A stretch of DNA of 64,000 nucleotides from Eubacteriales bacterium (lineage in GTDB: Bacteria; Bacillota; Clostridia; Lachnospirales; Lachnospiraceae): NCBI GenBank assembly GCA_030537135.1, contig JAUNOP010000008.1:1-64000 (forward strand), given 5' to 3'. Position 1 is the first letter of the stretch. The number at the start of each line of letters is the position of its first letter. Below the pieces are notes generated by a model. It did not search any database, was not told the origin of the DNA, and was given only the letters and a program-made list of their open reading frames with translations. Shown here in pieces: positions 44,597 through 53,000 of the stretch. Position numbers and translations under genes: made by a program.

Positions 44597-44887
44597 CTAA
44601 CCAATGGTTTTTGGAACCTGGTACTGTCCTTCTTTCTGCTTTGGCGCATTGGACAGCATGGCTTCTCTCTGGTCTGTGTTCGTAACCTCATCCTCGCGAA
44701 ATACATTTTCACTTCCAAAAATATGAGTCTCAGGATTGACTCCGTCTGTGTCAAGCTCCATCAAGGTCTCCACATAGTCCAGCATCTTCTGCATTTCTTC
44801 TCTGGCCTTTTCCTTTTCCTCCTCTGTGAGAAAAAGCTTTGCCAGAATAGACACATTTTCTATTGTAGCGTCATCTATTTTTCCCAT
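44597..44887 (-). CDS. gatC: Asp-tRNA(Asn)/Glu-tRNA(Gln) amidotransferase subunit C
   Basis: 96 residues, the usual size. ATIENVSILAKLFLTEEEKEK and MQKMLDYVETLMELDTDGV are the GatC pattern, a belt-like stabiliser of the GatA-GatB dimer. GGAGG precedes ATG 44887. It follows aspS by 34 bases, so aspS-gatC-gatA-gatB form one operon. Confidence 0.93.
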   Translation of the reverse strand: MGKIDDATIENVSILAKLFLTEEEKEKAREEMQKMLDYVETLMELDTDGVNPETHIFGSENVFREDEVTNTDQREAMLSNAPKQKEGQYQVPKTIG

Positions 44888-44921
44888 AATTTTCCTCCTT
44901 ACCGCTTCCTTGAAAACCCTT

Positions 44922-46253
44922 TTATGGCTCCAGGCGAGTCATATCTCTTGGGAAGAGGCAGGCCTCGCGCACATTTTCCTCTCCCATCAGCTGCATACAG
45001 AGACGTTCCAGACCGATTCCCAGACCTCCGTGAGGGGGCATACCGTACTTGAAGGTATCCAGGTACTGCTCCACTCCGTCTGTACTCATTCCTCTGTCTG
45101 CGAATTTCTGAACCAGAGCCTGATAATCATGGATTCGCTGTCCTCCTGTGGTAATCTCAAGTCCATGATACAAGAGGTCAAAGCTTAGGGTAAATCTCTT
45201 ATCCTCCGGGTCATCCATTGCATACACAGGACGCTTTTTGGAGGGATAATGGGTGACAAATACAAAATCCGCGTTATATTCTTCTTTAAAATACTGTCCG
45301 ATTAAATGCTCCTCCTCTGGCTCCAGGTCAAAAGGATTTCTGATTTTTCTGTTATACTTCTGAGAAACCAGCTCCTTTGCCTTGTCAAAGCGCACGGACG
45401 GAATTCTGGATGCATCTGGAAGGCAGATGCCAAGAAGCTGAAGCTCCTTTGCATAATCCTTTTCCAAAAGGCGCATAGCATACTGGAGATAGCCTGTCTC
45501 CATTTCCATGATGTCCACAAAGCTGTCAATATAGCCCATCTCAAAGTCCATGCTTGTGTACTCATTCAGGTGCCTCTTTGTGTTATGCTTTTCCGCGCGA
45601 AATACAGGTCCTACCTCAAACACTCTGTCAAAAACACCAACCATCATCTGCTTGTAAAACTGAGGACTCTGGGCAAGAACTGCCGGCTTATGAAAATAGG
45701 TGAGCTTGAACATATTGGCTCCCCCCTCTGCTCCCTTTGCCCCGATCTTTGGCGTGTGGATTTCTGTAAAATCCTGACTGTACAGATAATCGCGGAAGGC
45801 TCTGCAAAGCCCCTCCTGGATTTTGAATCTGGCTCTTTCTCTGATATTTCTAAGGGAAATAGAGCGCACATTAAGCTTGGCCTCCAGAGAAGTATTGAGC
45901 TTCCACTTATCTATTGCCATAGGAAGCGGCTCTGCCGGAGCTGACAGAACCTGCACAGAGGAAATGAGAAGCTCTATGCCGTGCGGCGCTCTCTCCTCTG
46001 CCCTTAAGCTTCCTCTGATTCTCACTGCCATGGCTTCCTTCAGCTCATGAATATCAAAATCTGCCTTTTCCTTTTCATAGACTGTCTGAAAAAGCCCTTC
46101 CCGTCTTCTCAAAATCACAAAGGCCACATCCCCCATATTTCGGATACTGTGGATGGTTCCCTCTGCAAGAAGCTCTTTTCCCAGATTGTCCTTGCCAATA
46201 AGCTCTTCCCATGCTGCTGTCTGTTTGTCCCGAATTCCTTCCACAAATTCCAT
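44922..46253 (-). CDS. aspS: archaeal-type, probably non-discriminating aspartyl-tRNA synthetase
   Basis: 443 residues, class IIb synthetase. I start at ATG 46253, with GGAGG eight bases upstream; the ATG 15 bases earlier has no such site. An N-terminal OB-fold is followed by motif 1 (DFTEIHTPKIGAKGAEGGANMF), QSPQFYKQMMV, motif 2 (VFRAEKHNTKRHLNEYTSMD) and motif 3 (GGLGIGLERLCMQLM). The short length without the bacterial insertion domain marks the archaeal/eukaryal AspRS type, which in Firmicutes attaches Asp to tRNA(Asn). The GatCAB genes next in the operon convert it to Asn-tRNA(Asn), consuming glutamine. Confidence 0.88.
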   Translation of the reverse strand: MEFVEGIRDKQTAAWEELIGKDNLGKELLAEGTIHSIRNMGDVAFVILRRREGLFQTVYEKEKADFDIHELKEAMAVRIRGSLRAEERAPHGIELLISSVQVLSAPAEPLPMAIDKWKLNTSLEAKLNVRSISLRNIRERARFKIQEGLCRAFRDYLYSQDFTEIHTPKIGAKGAEGGANMFKLTYFHKPAVLAQSPQFYKQMMVGVFDRVFEVGPVFRAEKHNTKRHLNEYTSMDFEMGYIDSFVDIMEMETGYLQYAMRLLEKDYAKELQLLGICLPDASRIPSVRFDKAKELVSQKYNRKIRNPFDLEPEEEHLIGQYFKEEYNADFVFVTHYPSKKRPVYAMDDPEDKRFTLSFDLLYHGLEITTGGQRIHDYQALVQKFADRGMSTDGVEQYLDTFKYGMPPHGGLGIGLERLCMQLMGEENVREACLFPRDMTRLEP

Positions 46254-46290
46254 TCCCTCATCCTCCATTGCTGTTTTTTATAGTATCTCA

Positions 46291-46329
46291 GCTAAAACCC
46301 CCATGACCTTTAGGTGATGGGCAGTTCAC
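46291..46329 (+). mobile_element. IS200/IS605-type right-end relic
   Basis: TAAAACCCCCATGACCTTT, then AGGTGATGGGCAGTTCAC. The hairpin CCCAT-g-ACCT / AGGT-g-ATGGG followed by (G/T)AGTTCAC is the typical right-end (omega-RNA scaffold end) of IS605-family elements carrying tnpB. No tnpA or tnpB frame is nearby, so this is a solo end in the leader of aspS. Confidence 0.5.
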
Positions 46330-46377
46330 AAAAGTCGGCTTTCCAGGACCACAGCCCTTGTCCAAAGCCCTGAATCG

Positions 46378-46420
46378 AAAAATCCTGCCATTCCCGAAAA
46401 GTTTTCCGTTATGACAGGAT
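46378..46420 (-). terminator. terminator of the glt-gln operon
   Basis: On the minus strand ATCCTGtCAT pairs with ATGgCAGGAT, followed by TTTTC. It comes just after the ANTAR gene. Confidence 0.75.
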
Positions 46421-46431
46421 TCCATTTGCCC

Positions 46432-46983
46432 CTATGCCTCTTCCAGGAGCAGCATCAAAACCATCTGAGCTGTCTCCACCATATTTGTTCCTGAATCCAT
46501 GCTGCACTTCTGGATATATCGAAATGCCTCCTCCTCTGTGAGATGATTTCTCTCCATGAGAAGCATTTTTGCATTTGCAATATAATTCTGTTCTCTCTCG
46601 CTTCTCTGCCTGGGCTTTTGTCTGGCCTTTCTTCTCCTGCGCGCGAGCTGGTTCAGCATCATCTCTACCGTATTCACCAGGTCTGCGACCCTCAGGGGTG
46701 TTGTCACAGACAGATAGCCTGACGGGACCTGAGAAAGTGCAGTCTCAGAACCCATCAGAAGCAGTTCAAAATACTCCGGAAGGTATCCCGCCAAATCCAT
46801 ACAGGACATATCCGGAAGTCTGCATCCAGATATCAGAATTCCCCCTTCAAGCTGGGATATGGCAGACAGGGCGCCTGAGCCTCTGTTGCATACTGCTGCA
46901 ACAGAAAAGCCTCTGCGTACCAGAACGGCTTTGATTTTTTTTGCATCTTCAATTTTCGGTAATGCAATCACAATGCTGTTCAT
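46432..46983 (-). CDS. ANTAR-domain RNA-binding antiterminator with pseudo-receiver
   Basis: 183 residues from ATG 46983, which has AAGGGGAGA seven bases upstream. The N-terminal 110 residues have a receiver-like pattern, but the phospho-acceptor position is Gly (ISGCRLPDMS in place of xxDxRLPD) and the acidic pair is missing, so classical phosphorylation is unlikely. A basic linker (RRRRKARQKPRQR) leads to the ANTAR domain (about 130-183: YIANAKMLLMERNHLTEEEAFRYIQKCSM). ANTAR proteins bind hexaloop hairpins (A1, G4) and prevent terminator formation. The gene ends the gltB-gltD-glnA operon. Its likely targets are the AAAGGC hairpins before pyrG, purF and glnN. Confidence 0.85.
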   Translation of the reverse strand: MNSIVIALPKIEDAKKIKAVLVRRGFSVAAVCNRGSGALSAISQLEGGILISGCRLPDMSCMDLAGYLPEYFELLLMGSETALSQVPSGYLSVTTPLRVADLVNTVEMMLNQLARRRRKARQKPRQRSEREQNYIANAKMLLMERNHLTEEEAFRYIQKCSMDSGTNMVETAQMVLMLLLEEA

Positions 46984-47157
46984 CTGATGTCTCCCCTTCG
47001 TGCCGTCAGTCTGCATATACAAATCTTCATTTTTTCCTCTGCATGACAGGTGTTATGCCTGCCATAAAGGCAGATATGAAAGCCTGCTTTCATACCTTGT
47101 ATTTTGCGCCTTCCTTCCGGCCATTTATTCTATTACCATATGCCCGGATAATCATCC
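46984..47157 (-). other. glnA-ANTAR intercistronic region with three hairpins
   Basis: Transcribed spacer of 174 bases. TATGAAAGC-ag-GCTTTCATA, CTGCC-tttat-GGCAG and a weaker CCTGTCATGCAGAGG element form consecutive stems. None is followed by a U-run, and none has a loop with A1 and G4. It may separate expression levels of glnA and the regulator. Confidence 0.5.
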
Positions 47158-48495
47158 TTATACACCCAAAAGATATTTATCCAATTCCCACTGCGTTACT
47201 TGCTTGGAGTATTCCTCCCATTCTTTTTTTCTGGCAGCTATATACTGATGGAAAAACTCTGTTCCCAAAACCTCTTCCATAAAAGCGCTCTGCTCCATCA
47301 CAGCAATCGCATCCTTAAGGTCACAGGGAAGAGAATCTATTTTCATTTCTTTTCTCTCTTCCTCTGTTATCTGGCTGAGCGCCTTTTCACTGCAGTATTG
47401 GGAGGGAGTGAGCTTTTTCTCGATTCCCTCAAGACCAGCAGCTATGCAGCATGCAAACAGAAGATATGGATTGGCTGCTCCGTCTGGTGAGCGAAGCTCT
47501 ACCTGTGTGTGTTCTCCGCTCTTGTAGGAGGGAACACGCAGCAGAGCGTCCGGCGCATTTCTGGACCAGATAATTTCTGTGGGCGCCTCATATCCCGGCA
47601 CCAGTCTCTTATAGGAATTAACAAGCGGATTTGTGATTGCTGTCATTTCCCTGCTGTGAGAGAGAAGTCCCGCCACAAAAGAATAGCCTTCCTCACTCAG
47701 TCCCATAGAATCCTTCTGGTCAGCCAGAATATTTTTTCCATTCTTAAATATTGACATTTTGATATGCATACCAGAGCCGTTGACATCTGGCTTTGGCTTT
47801 GGCATAAAGGTTGCATGAAGACCATGGCGCTTTGCCACAGTTCTCACTGCCACCTTAAAGGTCATGATTCCGTCTGCAATCTCCTGCGCCTCTCCCTGGC
47901 AAAAGTCGATTTCATGCTGTGCTGGAGCTGTCTCATGATGGGAGGAGACGATTTCAAAGCCCATGTCCTCCAGCGTAAGAACCATGTCTCTTCTTGCATT
48001 CTCTCCCAAATCCAGAGGACTGGTATCCAGATAGCCAGCCTGCTCGTGCGTCACTGTAGTCGGAAGTCCATTGTCATCTGTATGAAACAGGAAAAATTCA
48101 CATTCCGGTTTAAAATAGAAGGTATAGCCCTGTTCCCTTGCTTTTTTTACCATTCTCTTTAAAATATAACGCGGACTAGATTCACAGGGCGTCCCGTCAG
48201 AATGATAAATATCGCAGAGCATCCTGGCAACCTTTCCCTGCTGAGGACGCCACGGCAAAATCTCAAAGGTGTCCAAATCTGGATAGAGATATACCTCTGC
48301 CTCCACTCCATTTCCCACTCCGGCAATATATGCACCATCCACCACGCAGCGGTTATTCAGGGCGCGGGGCAATTCCCGGAATGTGATTGCGATATTTTTC
48401 AGAATGCCGAACATATCGGTAAACTGAAGACGGATAAATTCTACATCCTCATCTTCCGCCATTCTCAATATTTCTTCTCTGGTATACTTACCCAT
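47158..48495 (-). CDS. glnA: glutamine synthetase type I
   Basis: 445 residues from ATG 48495 (AAGGAG seven bases upstream). GSI motifs: FIRLQFTDMFGILKNIAI, the ATP/glutamate site PECEFFLFH (near 135), HHETAPAQHEIDF, NGSGMHIKMSI (near 240) and RSPDGAANPYLLFA. No adenylylation Tyr motif of the GSI-beta class is evident, so it is the GSI-alpha type controlled by feedback and protein partners. It makes glutamine for the adjacent glutamate synthase. It has its own promoter in the gltD-glnA gap and is followed by the ANTAR gene. Confidence 0.95.
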   Translation of the reverse strand: MGKYTREEILRMAEDEDVEFIRLQFTDMFGILKNIAITFRELPRALNNRCVVDGAYIAGVGNGVEAEVYLYPDLDTFEILPWRPQQGKVARMLCDIYHSDGTPCESSPRYILKRMVKKAREQGYTFYFKPECEFFLFHTDDNGLPTTVTHEQAGYLDTSPLDLGENARRDMVLTLEDMGFEIVSSHHETAPAQHEIDFCQGEAQEIADGIMTFKVAVRTVAKRHGLHATFMPKPKPDVNGSGMHIKMSIFKNGKNILADQKDSMGLSEEGYSFVAGLLSHSREMTAITNPLVNSYKRLVPGYEAPTEIIWSRNAPDALLRVPSYKSGEHTQVELRSPDGAANPYLLFACCIAAGLEGIEKKLTPSQYCSEKALSQITEEERKEMKIDSLPCDLKDAIAVMEQSAFMEEVLGTEFFHQYIAARKKEWEEYSKQVTQWELDKYLLGV

Positions 48496-48531
48496 TACAA
48501 ACACTCCTTATATTCGATAAATTCCTCCCAA

Positions 48532-48561
48532 ACTATAACAAACTCTCCCTGTTTCTGTCAA
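48532..48561 (-). promoter_or_regulatory. promoter of glnA
   Basis: TTGACA (48561-48556), an 18-base spacer and TATAGT (48537-48532). The leader of about 30 bases has no terminator and no hexaloop hairpin. Confidence 0.7.
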
Positions 48562-48584
48562 CCAAAGCCTTCCCCTTGCTTCTT

Positions 48585-50069
48585 CTATAGATTGGAATAG
48601 CCCATCAGAGAAGCGTCCACTGCTCTGGCAGCCTCCCGGCCCTCACGGATGGCCCACACCACCAGGGACTGTCCTCTGTGCATGTCTCCTGCTGTGAACA
48701 CCCTCGGAACAGAGGTTTCATATTTGTCCGGAAGTGTCTCCACATTTGTTCTGCCGTTGACCTTCACCTTAAAGGCGTCTGTCACATAGGCCTGACTTCC
48801 CAGAAAGCCTGCTGCAATCAGCACCAAATCAACAGGAATGACCTTCTCGCTTCCCTCCACAGGAACCATGTTCATGCGGCCAGTCTTCTCATCCTTCTTT
48901 GGCTCAAGCTTTACAATCTTTGCCTGGGATACCTCTCCCTTTTTATTCAGAAGAAATTCTGTCACAGTTGTCTGATATACACGAGGATCATGACCAAACA
49001 CAGCGATTGCTTCCTCCTGGCCATAATCTGTTTTCAGAACTCTGGGCCACTGGGGCCATGGATTGTTTGCAGCTCGCTCCACTGGAGGCTTTGGCATCAT
49101 TTCAAGCTGGGTCACGGATTTTGCGCCCAGACGGATAGCGGTTCCCACGCAGTCATTTCCTGTATCGCCGCCTCCGATTACCAGCACATGCTTATTTTGT
49201 GCCAGCTCATACGGAACCTGACGGAAATTAGAATCCAGGAGCTTCTTTGTGACCATTCCGAGGAAATCCACTGCAAAATAAATGCCCTTTCCTTCTCTTC
49301 CCGGAACCTTAATATCTCTGGGATTTGAGGCTCCGCAGGCCAGAATCACTCTGTCATATTTCTTCAAAAGCTCCTCTGCTGTGATATCCTTTCCAATATC
49401 TGTATTGGTGATAAAGGTAACTCCTTCCTCTTCCATAAGCTTTACGCGTCTGTCAATCACAGATTTCTCAAGCTTCATGTTCGGAATTCCATATCTCAGA
49501 AGACCGCCTACACGGTCTTTTCTCTCATAAACAGTTACAGAATGCCCTCTGCGGTTCAAAAGAAGGGCAGCGGCAAGTCCTGACGGGCCGCTTCCTATAA
49601 CCGCGATTTTCTTTCCTGTACGTGCAATAGGAGCCTGCACCTTGACCCAGCCCTTTTCAAAGGCTGTCTCAATAATGGCCCGCTCATTTTCTTTTGTCGC
49701 GACAGGCTCGCTGTCCAGATTGCAGGTGCAGGCTGCTTCGCAGAGAGCCGGACATACCCTGGAGGTAAACTCCGGAAGACAATGCGTCTTGCTCAGACGT
49801 CTGTACGCCTGCTCCCAGTTTCCTGTATAGACCAGATCATTGGTCTCAGGAACAAGGTTCTGGAGAGGACAGCCAGAAGCCATCCCTCCAATCATCATTC
49901 CTGCCTGACAGAATGGAACGCCGCAGGCCATACATCTGGCTCCCTGTTCCCTCTGCTTTTCTCTGCTAAGCGGAGTGCGGAATTCATGAAAATGCTGAAT
50001 TCTCTCCTTTGGAGCACTCACCTTTGCTGTTTCTCTTTTATATTCCAAAAAACCAGTTGGCTTTCCCAT
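48585..50069 (-). CDS. gltD: glutamate synthase small subunit
   Basis: 494 residues. N-terminal iron-sulfur cysteines are in ARCMACGVPFC and SRVCPALCEAAC. FAD motif VIGSGPSGLAAALLL (near 153), NADPH motif VLVIGGGDTGNDCVGTAIR (near 290) and a C-terminal AGDMHRGQSLVVWAIREGR. It supplies electrons from NAD(P)H to GltB. It follows gltB by 13 bases with AGGAGG before ATG. Confidence 0.95.
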   Translation of the reverse strand: MGKPTGFLEYKRETAKVSAPKERIQHFHEFRTPLSREKQREQGARCMACGVPFCQAGMMIGGMASGCPLQNLVPETNDLVYTGNWEQAYRRLSKTHCLPEFTSRVCPALCEAACTCNLDSEPVATKENERAIIETAFEKGWVKVQAPIARTGKKIAVIGSGPSGLAAALLLNRRGHSVTVYERKDRVGGLLRYGIPNMKLEKSVIDRRVKLMEEEGVTFITNTDIGKDITAEELLKKYDRVILACGASNPRDIKVPGREGKGIYFAVDFLGMVTKKLLDSNFRQVPYELAQNKHVLVIGGGDTGNDCVGTAIRLGAKSVTQLEMMPKPPVERAANNPWPQWPRVLKTDYGQEEAIAVFGHDPRVYQTTVTEFLLNKKGEVSQAKIVKLEPKKDEKTGRMNMVPVEGSEKVIPVDLVLIAAGFLGSQAYVTDAFKVKVNGRTNVETLPDKYETSVPRVFTAGDMHRGQSLVVWAIREGREAARAVDASLMGYSNL

Positions 50070-50082
50070 GATTCCTTCCTCC

Positions 50083-53000
50083 TTATCGTTTCATTCCAAC
50101 ACTCTCATAAAAAGCTTCCATCTGCGCCTGTTCGGTTGTCAGACCCTTTTCCTCCAGCTTACCGCTTAATACCAGCATCCTCTTGTACTCATCAGGAATC
50201 AGCTTTTTAAATTTCGGAAGGTAGCTCTCAAAGTTCTCCAGAATCCGGGTTCCAAGGCTGGAGCCAGTAGCCCTTACATGGGCTTCAATCAAATCTCTCA
50301 GTTCTTTTTTGTCGTATTTATTTTCCAGCTTTTCAATAGAAATCATCTGCTTGTTGACATTCTTATACAGCTCGTTCCTGTCGTCCAGAACATAGGCAAT
50401 ACCGCCGCTCATACCAGCTGCAAAGTTTTTCCCGGTTTTTCCAAGAACAACCACGCGGCCGCCTGTCATATATTCACAGCCATGCTCTCCGACTCCCTCC
50501 ACTACCGCATAGGCGCCGGAATTACGAACTGCAAAACGCTCTCCTGCCACACCGTTGATGAAGGCAGTTCCGCTGGTTGCTCCATAGAGAGCCACATTTC
50601 CTACAATAATATTTTCCTCTGCTGCATAGGAGGCCTTTTGTGGAACTCTTACAATCAATTTTCCTCCAGAAAGTCCCTTTCCAAAGTAATCATTGCTGTC
50701 TCCTGTAAGCTCCAGTGTCAGTCCCTTTGGAATAAAGGCTCCAAAGCTCTGTCCGCCTGAGCCTGTACAGCGCACAGTAATTGTATCGTCTGCAAGTCCG
50801 TCCTTATGTGCTCTGGTAATCTCAGAGCCAAGAATGGTTCCAAAGGTTCTGTCCGTGTTTGTAACCTTAACGTCTACAACCGTCTTCTCGCCCCTCTCCA
50901 GAGCTGCCTTGCATTTCTTTATCAGAAGCTTCTCATCCAGAGTCTTCTCCAGACCAAAGTCAAACACTGCATTTTGGTCAAACGTTACCTTCTGGCCTGC
51001 CTGGCTGTATGGATGGCTCAAAATTGCGGTAAGATCCAGTTTTCCTTCTCTTCTCTGCACAGCGCTGTCAGAGGTTTTCAAAAGGTCTGTGCGTCCCACC
51101 ATCTCATCCACTGTGCGTACACCGAGCTTTGCCATATACTCTCTGAGTTCCTCGGCAATAAAGCGCATAAAGTTCTCTACATATTCTGGTTTTCCTCTGA
51201 AACGTTTTCTAAGCTCAGGGTTCTGGGTTGCAACGCCCACTGGGCAGGTGTCCAGATTGCACACACGCATCATCACACAGCCCATGGTAACAAGCGGCGC
51301 TGTCGCAAAGCCGAATTCCTCTGCTCCCAGAAGTGCAGCAACCGCCACATCGCGTCCGCTCATGAGCTTGCCGTCTGTCTCAATACGGACACGGTTTCTC
51401 AAACCGTTCTGGAGCAGAGTCTGATGTGTTTCTGCAAGACCAAGCTCCCAGGGAAGACCTGCATTGTGGATAGAGCTTCTCGGAGCAGCTCCTGTGCCTC
51501 CGTCATAGCCGGAAATCAGGATCACCTGAGCGCCGGCCTTTGCAACGCCTGCTGCAACAGTTCCCACGCCAGCCTCAGACACCAGCTTTACAGAGATATC
51601 TGCATATTTGTTTGCATTCTTTAAGTCATAAATCAGCTGCGCCAAATCCTCGATAGAATAGATATCATGATGAGGCGGAGGTGAAATCAGGGATACGCCC
51701 GGAGTGGAATGACGGGTTTTGGCAATCCACGGGTAAACCTTCTTTGCAGGAAGATGTCCGCCCTCTCCTGGCTTTGCTCCCTGGGCCATCTTAATCTGGA
51801 TTTCTCTTGCAGATACCAGATAACGGCTGGTAACGCCAAAGCGTCCGCTCGCTACCTGCTTGATGGCTGAGCAGCGGTCATTGTCTGTGCCAGCAGAATC
51901 CAGACGCTCATCGCTCTCACCGCCCTCACCGGTATTGGATTTTCCATGAAGATGATTCATGGCAATGGCAAGCGTCTCATGCGCCTCCTGAGAGATAGAG
52001 CCATAGGACATAGCGCCTGTTTTAAAGCGCTTTACAATCGCATCCACACTCTCTACCTCCTCCAGCGGAAGAGGCTTCTCGGCATACTGAAATTCCAGAA
52101 GGCTTCTTAAATTTCCAGTATTCTCCTTATCTACCAGAGAGGTATACTCCTTAAACATAGAATAGCTTCCCTGTCTCGTAGATTCCTGAAGCAGATGAAT
52201 GGTCTTCGGATTGTAGCGATGCTCCTCTCCCTGACTTCTCATCTTGTGGCTTCCCATGCTGTCCAAAGTCAGATCATTGGCAAGACCCAGCGGGTCAAAG
52301 GCCTCTGAATGAAGGCTCTCCACCTCCTCGCCGATATCGTCCAGAGTAATGCCTCCCACACGGCTTACGGTTCCTGTAAAGTATTTATCAATCACCTCTG
52401 AGGAAATACCGATTGCCTCAAAAATCTGGGAGCCCTGATAGGACTGTAAGGTAGAGATTCCCATCTTGGAAGCAATCTTCACAATTCCGCTTAAGATTGC
52501 CTGATTATAATCGTTTACTGCTGCATAGTAGTCCTTATCCAGCATACCTGCATCGATAAGCTCCTGTACTGTCTCCTGTGCCAGATATGGGTTCACTGCG
52601 CAGGCGCCATAGCCGAGCAATGTTGCAAAGTGATGCACCTCCCTGGGTTCTCCAGATTCCAGGATAATTGCCAATGAGGTACGCTTTTTGGTCTTTACCA
52701 GATGCTGATGCACAGCTGACACAGCCAGGAGAGATGGAATTGCCATGTGGTTCTCATCCACGCCTCTGTCAGAAAGAACCAGGATATTCGCGCCGTCGCG
52801 GTATGCTTTATCCACCTCCACAAACAGACGCTCTATAGCTCTCTCAAGCTTTGTACTCTTATAATAAAGGATGGAAACATCAACTACCTTAAAGCCTTCC
52901 ATCTTCATATTTTTGATTTTCAACATATCCGTATTGGTCAGAATCGGATTGTTGATTTTCAGGACCTGACAGTTCTCAGGCTTCTCCTCCAGAAGATTTC

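Noticed and set aside
46254..46377. T-box leader before aspS.
   Set aside because: No T-box sequence and no specifier stem are visible, and no terminator precedes the gene; the structured part is explained by an IS605-type end.
47040..47140. ANTAR target in the glnA-regulator spacer.
   Set aside because: The hairpins there have loops of two or five bases or a G at position 1, and no terminator follows.
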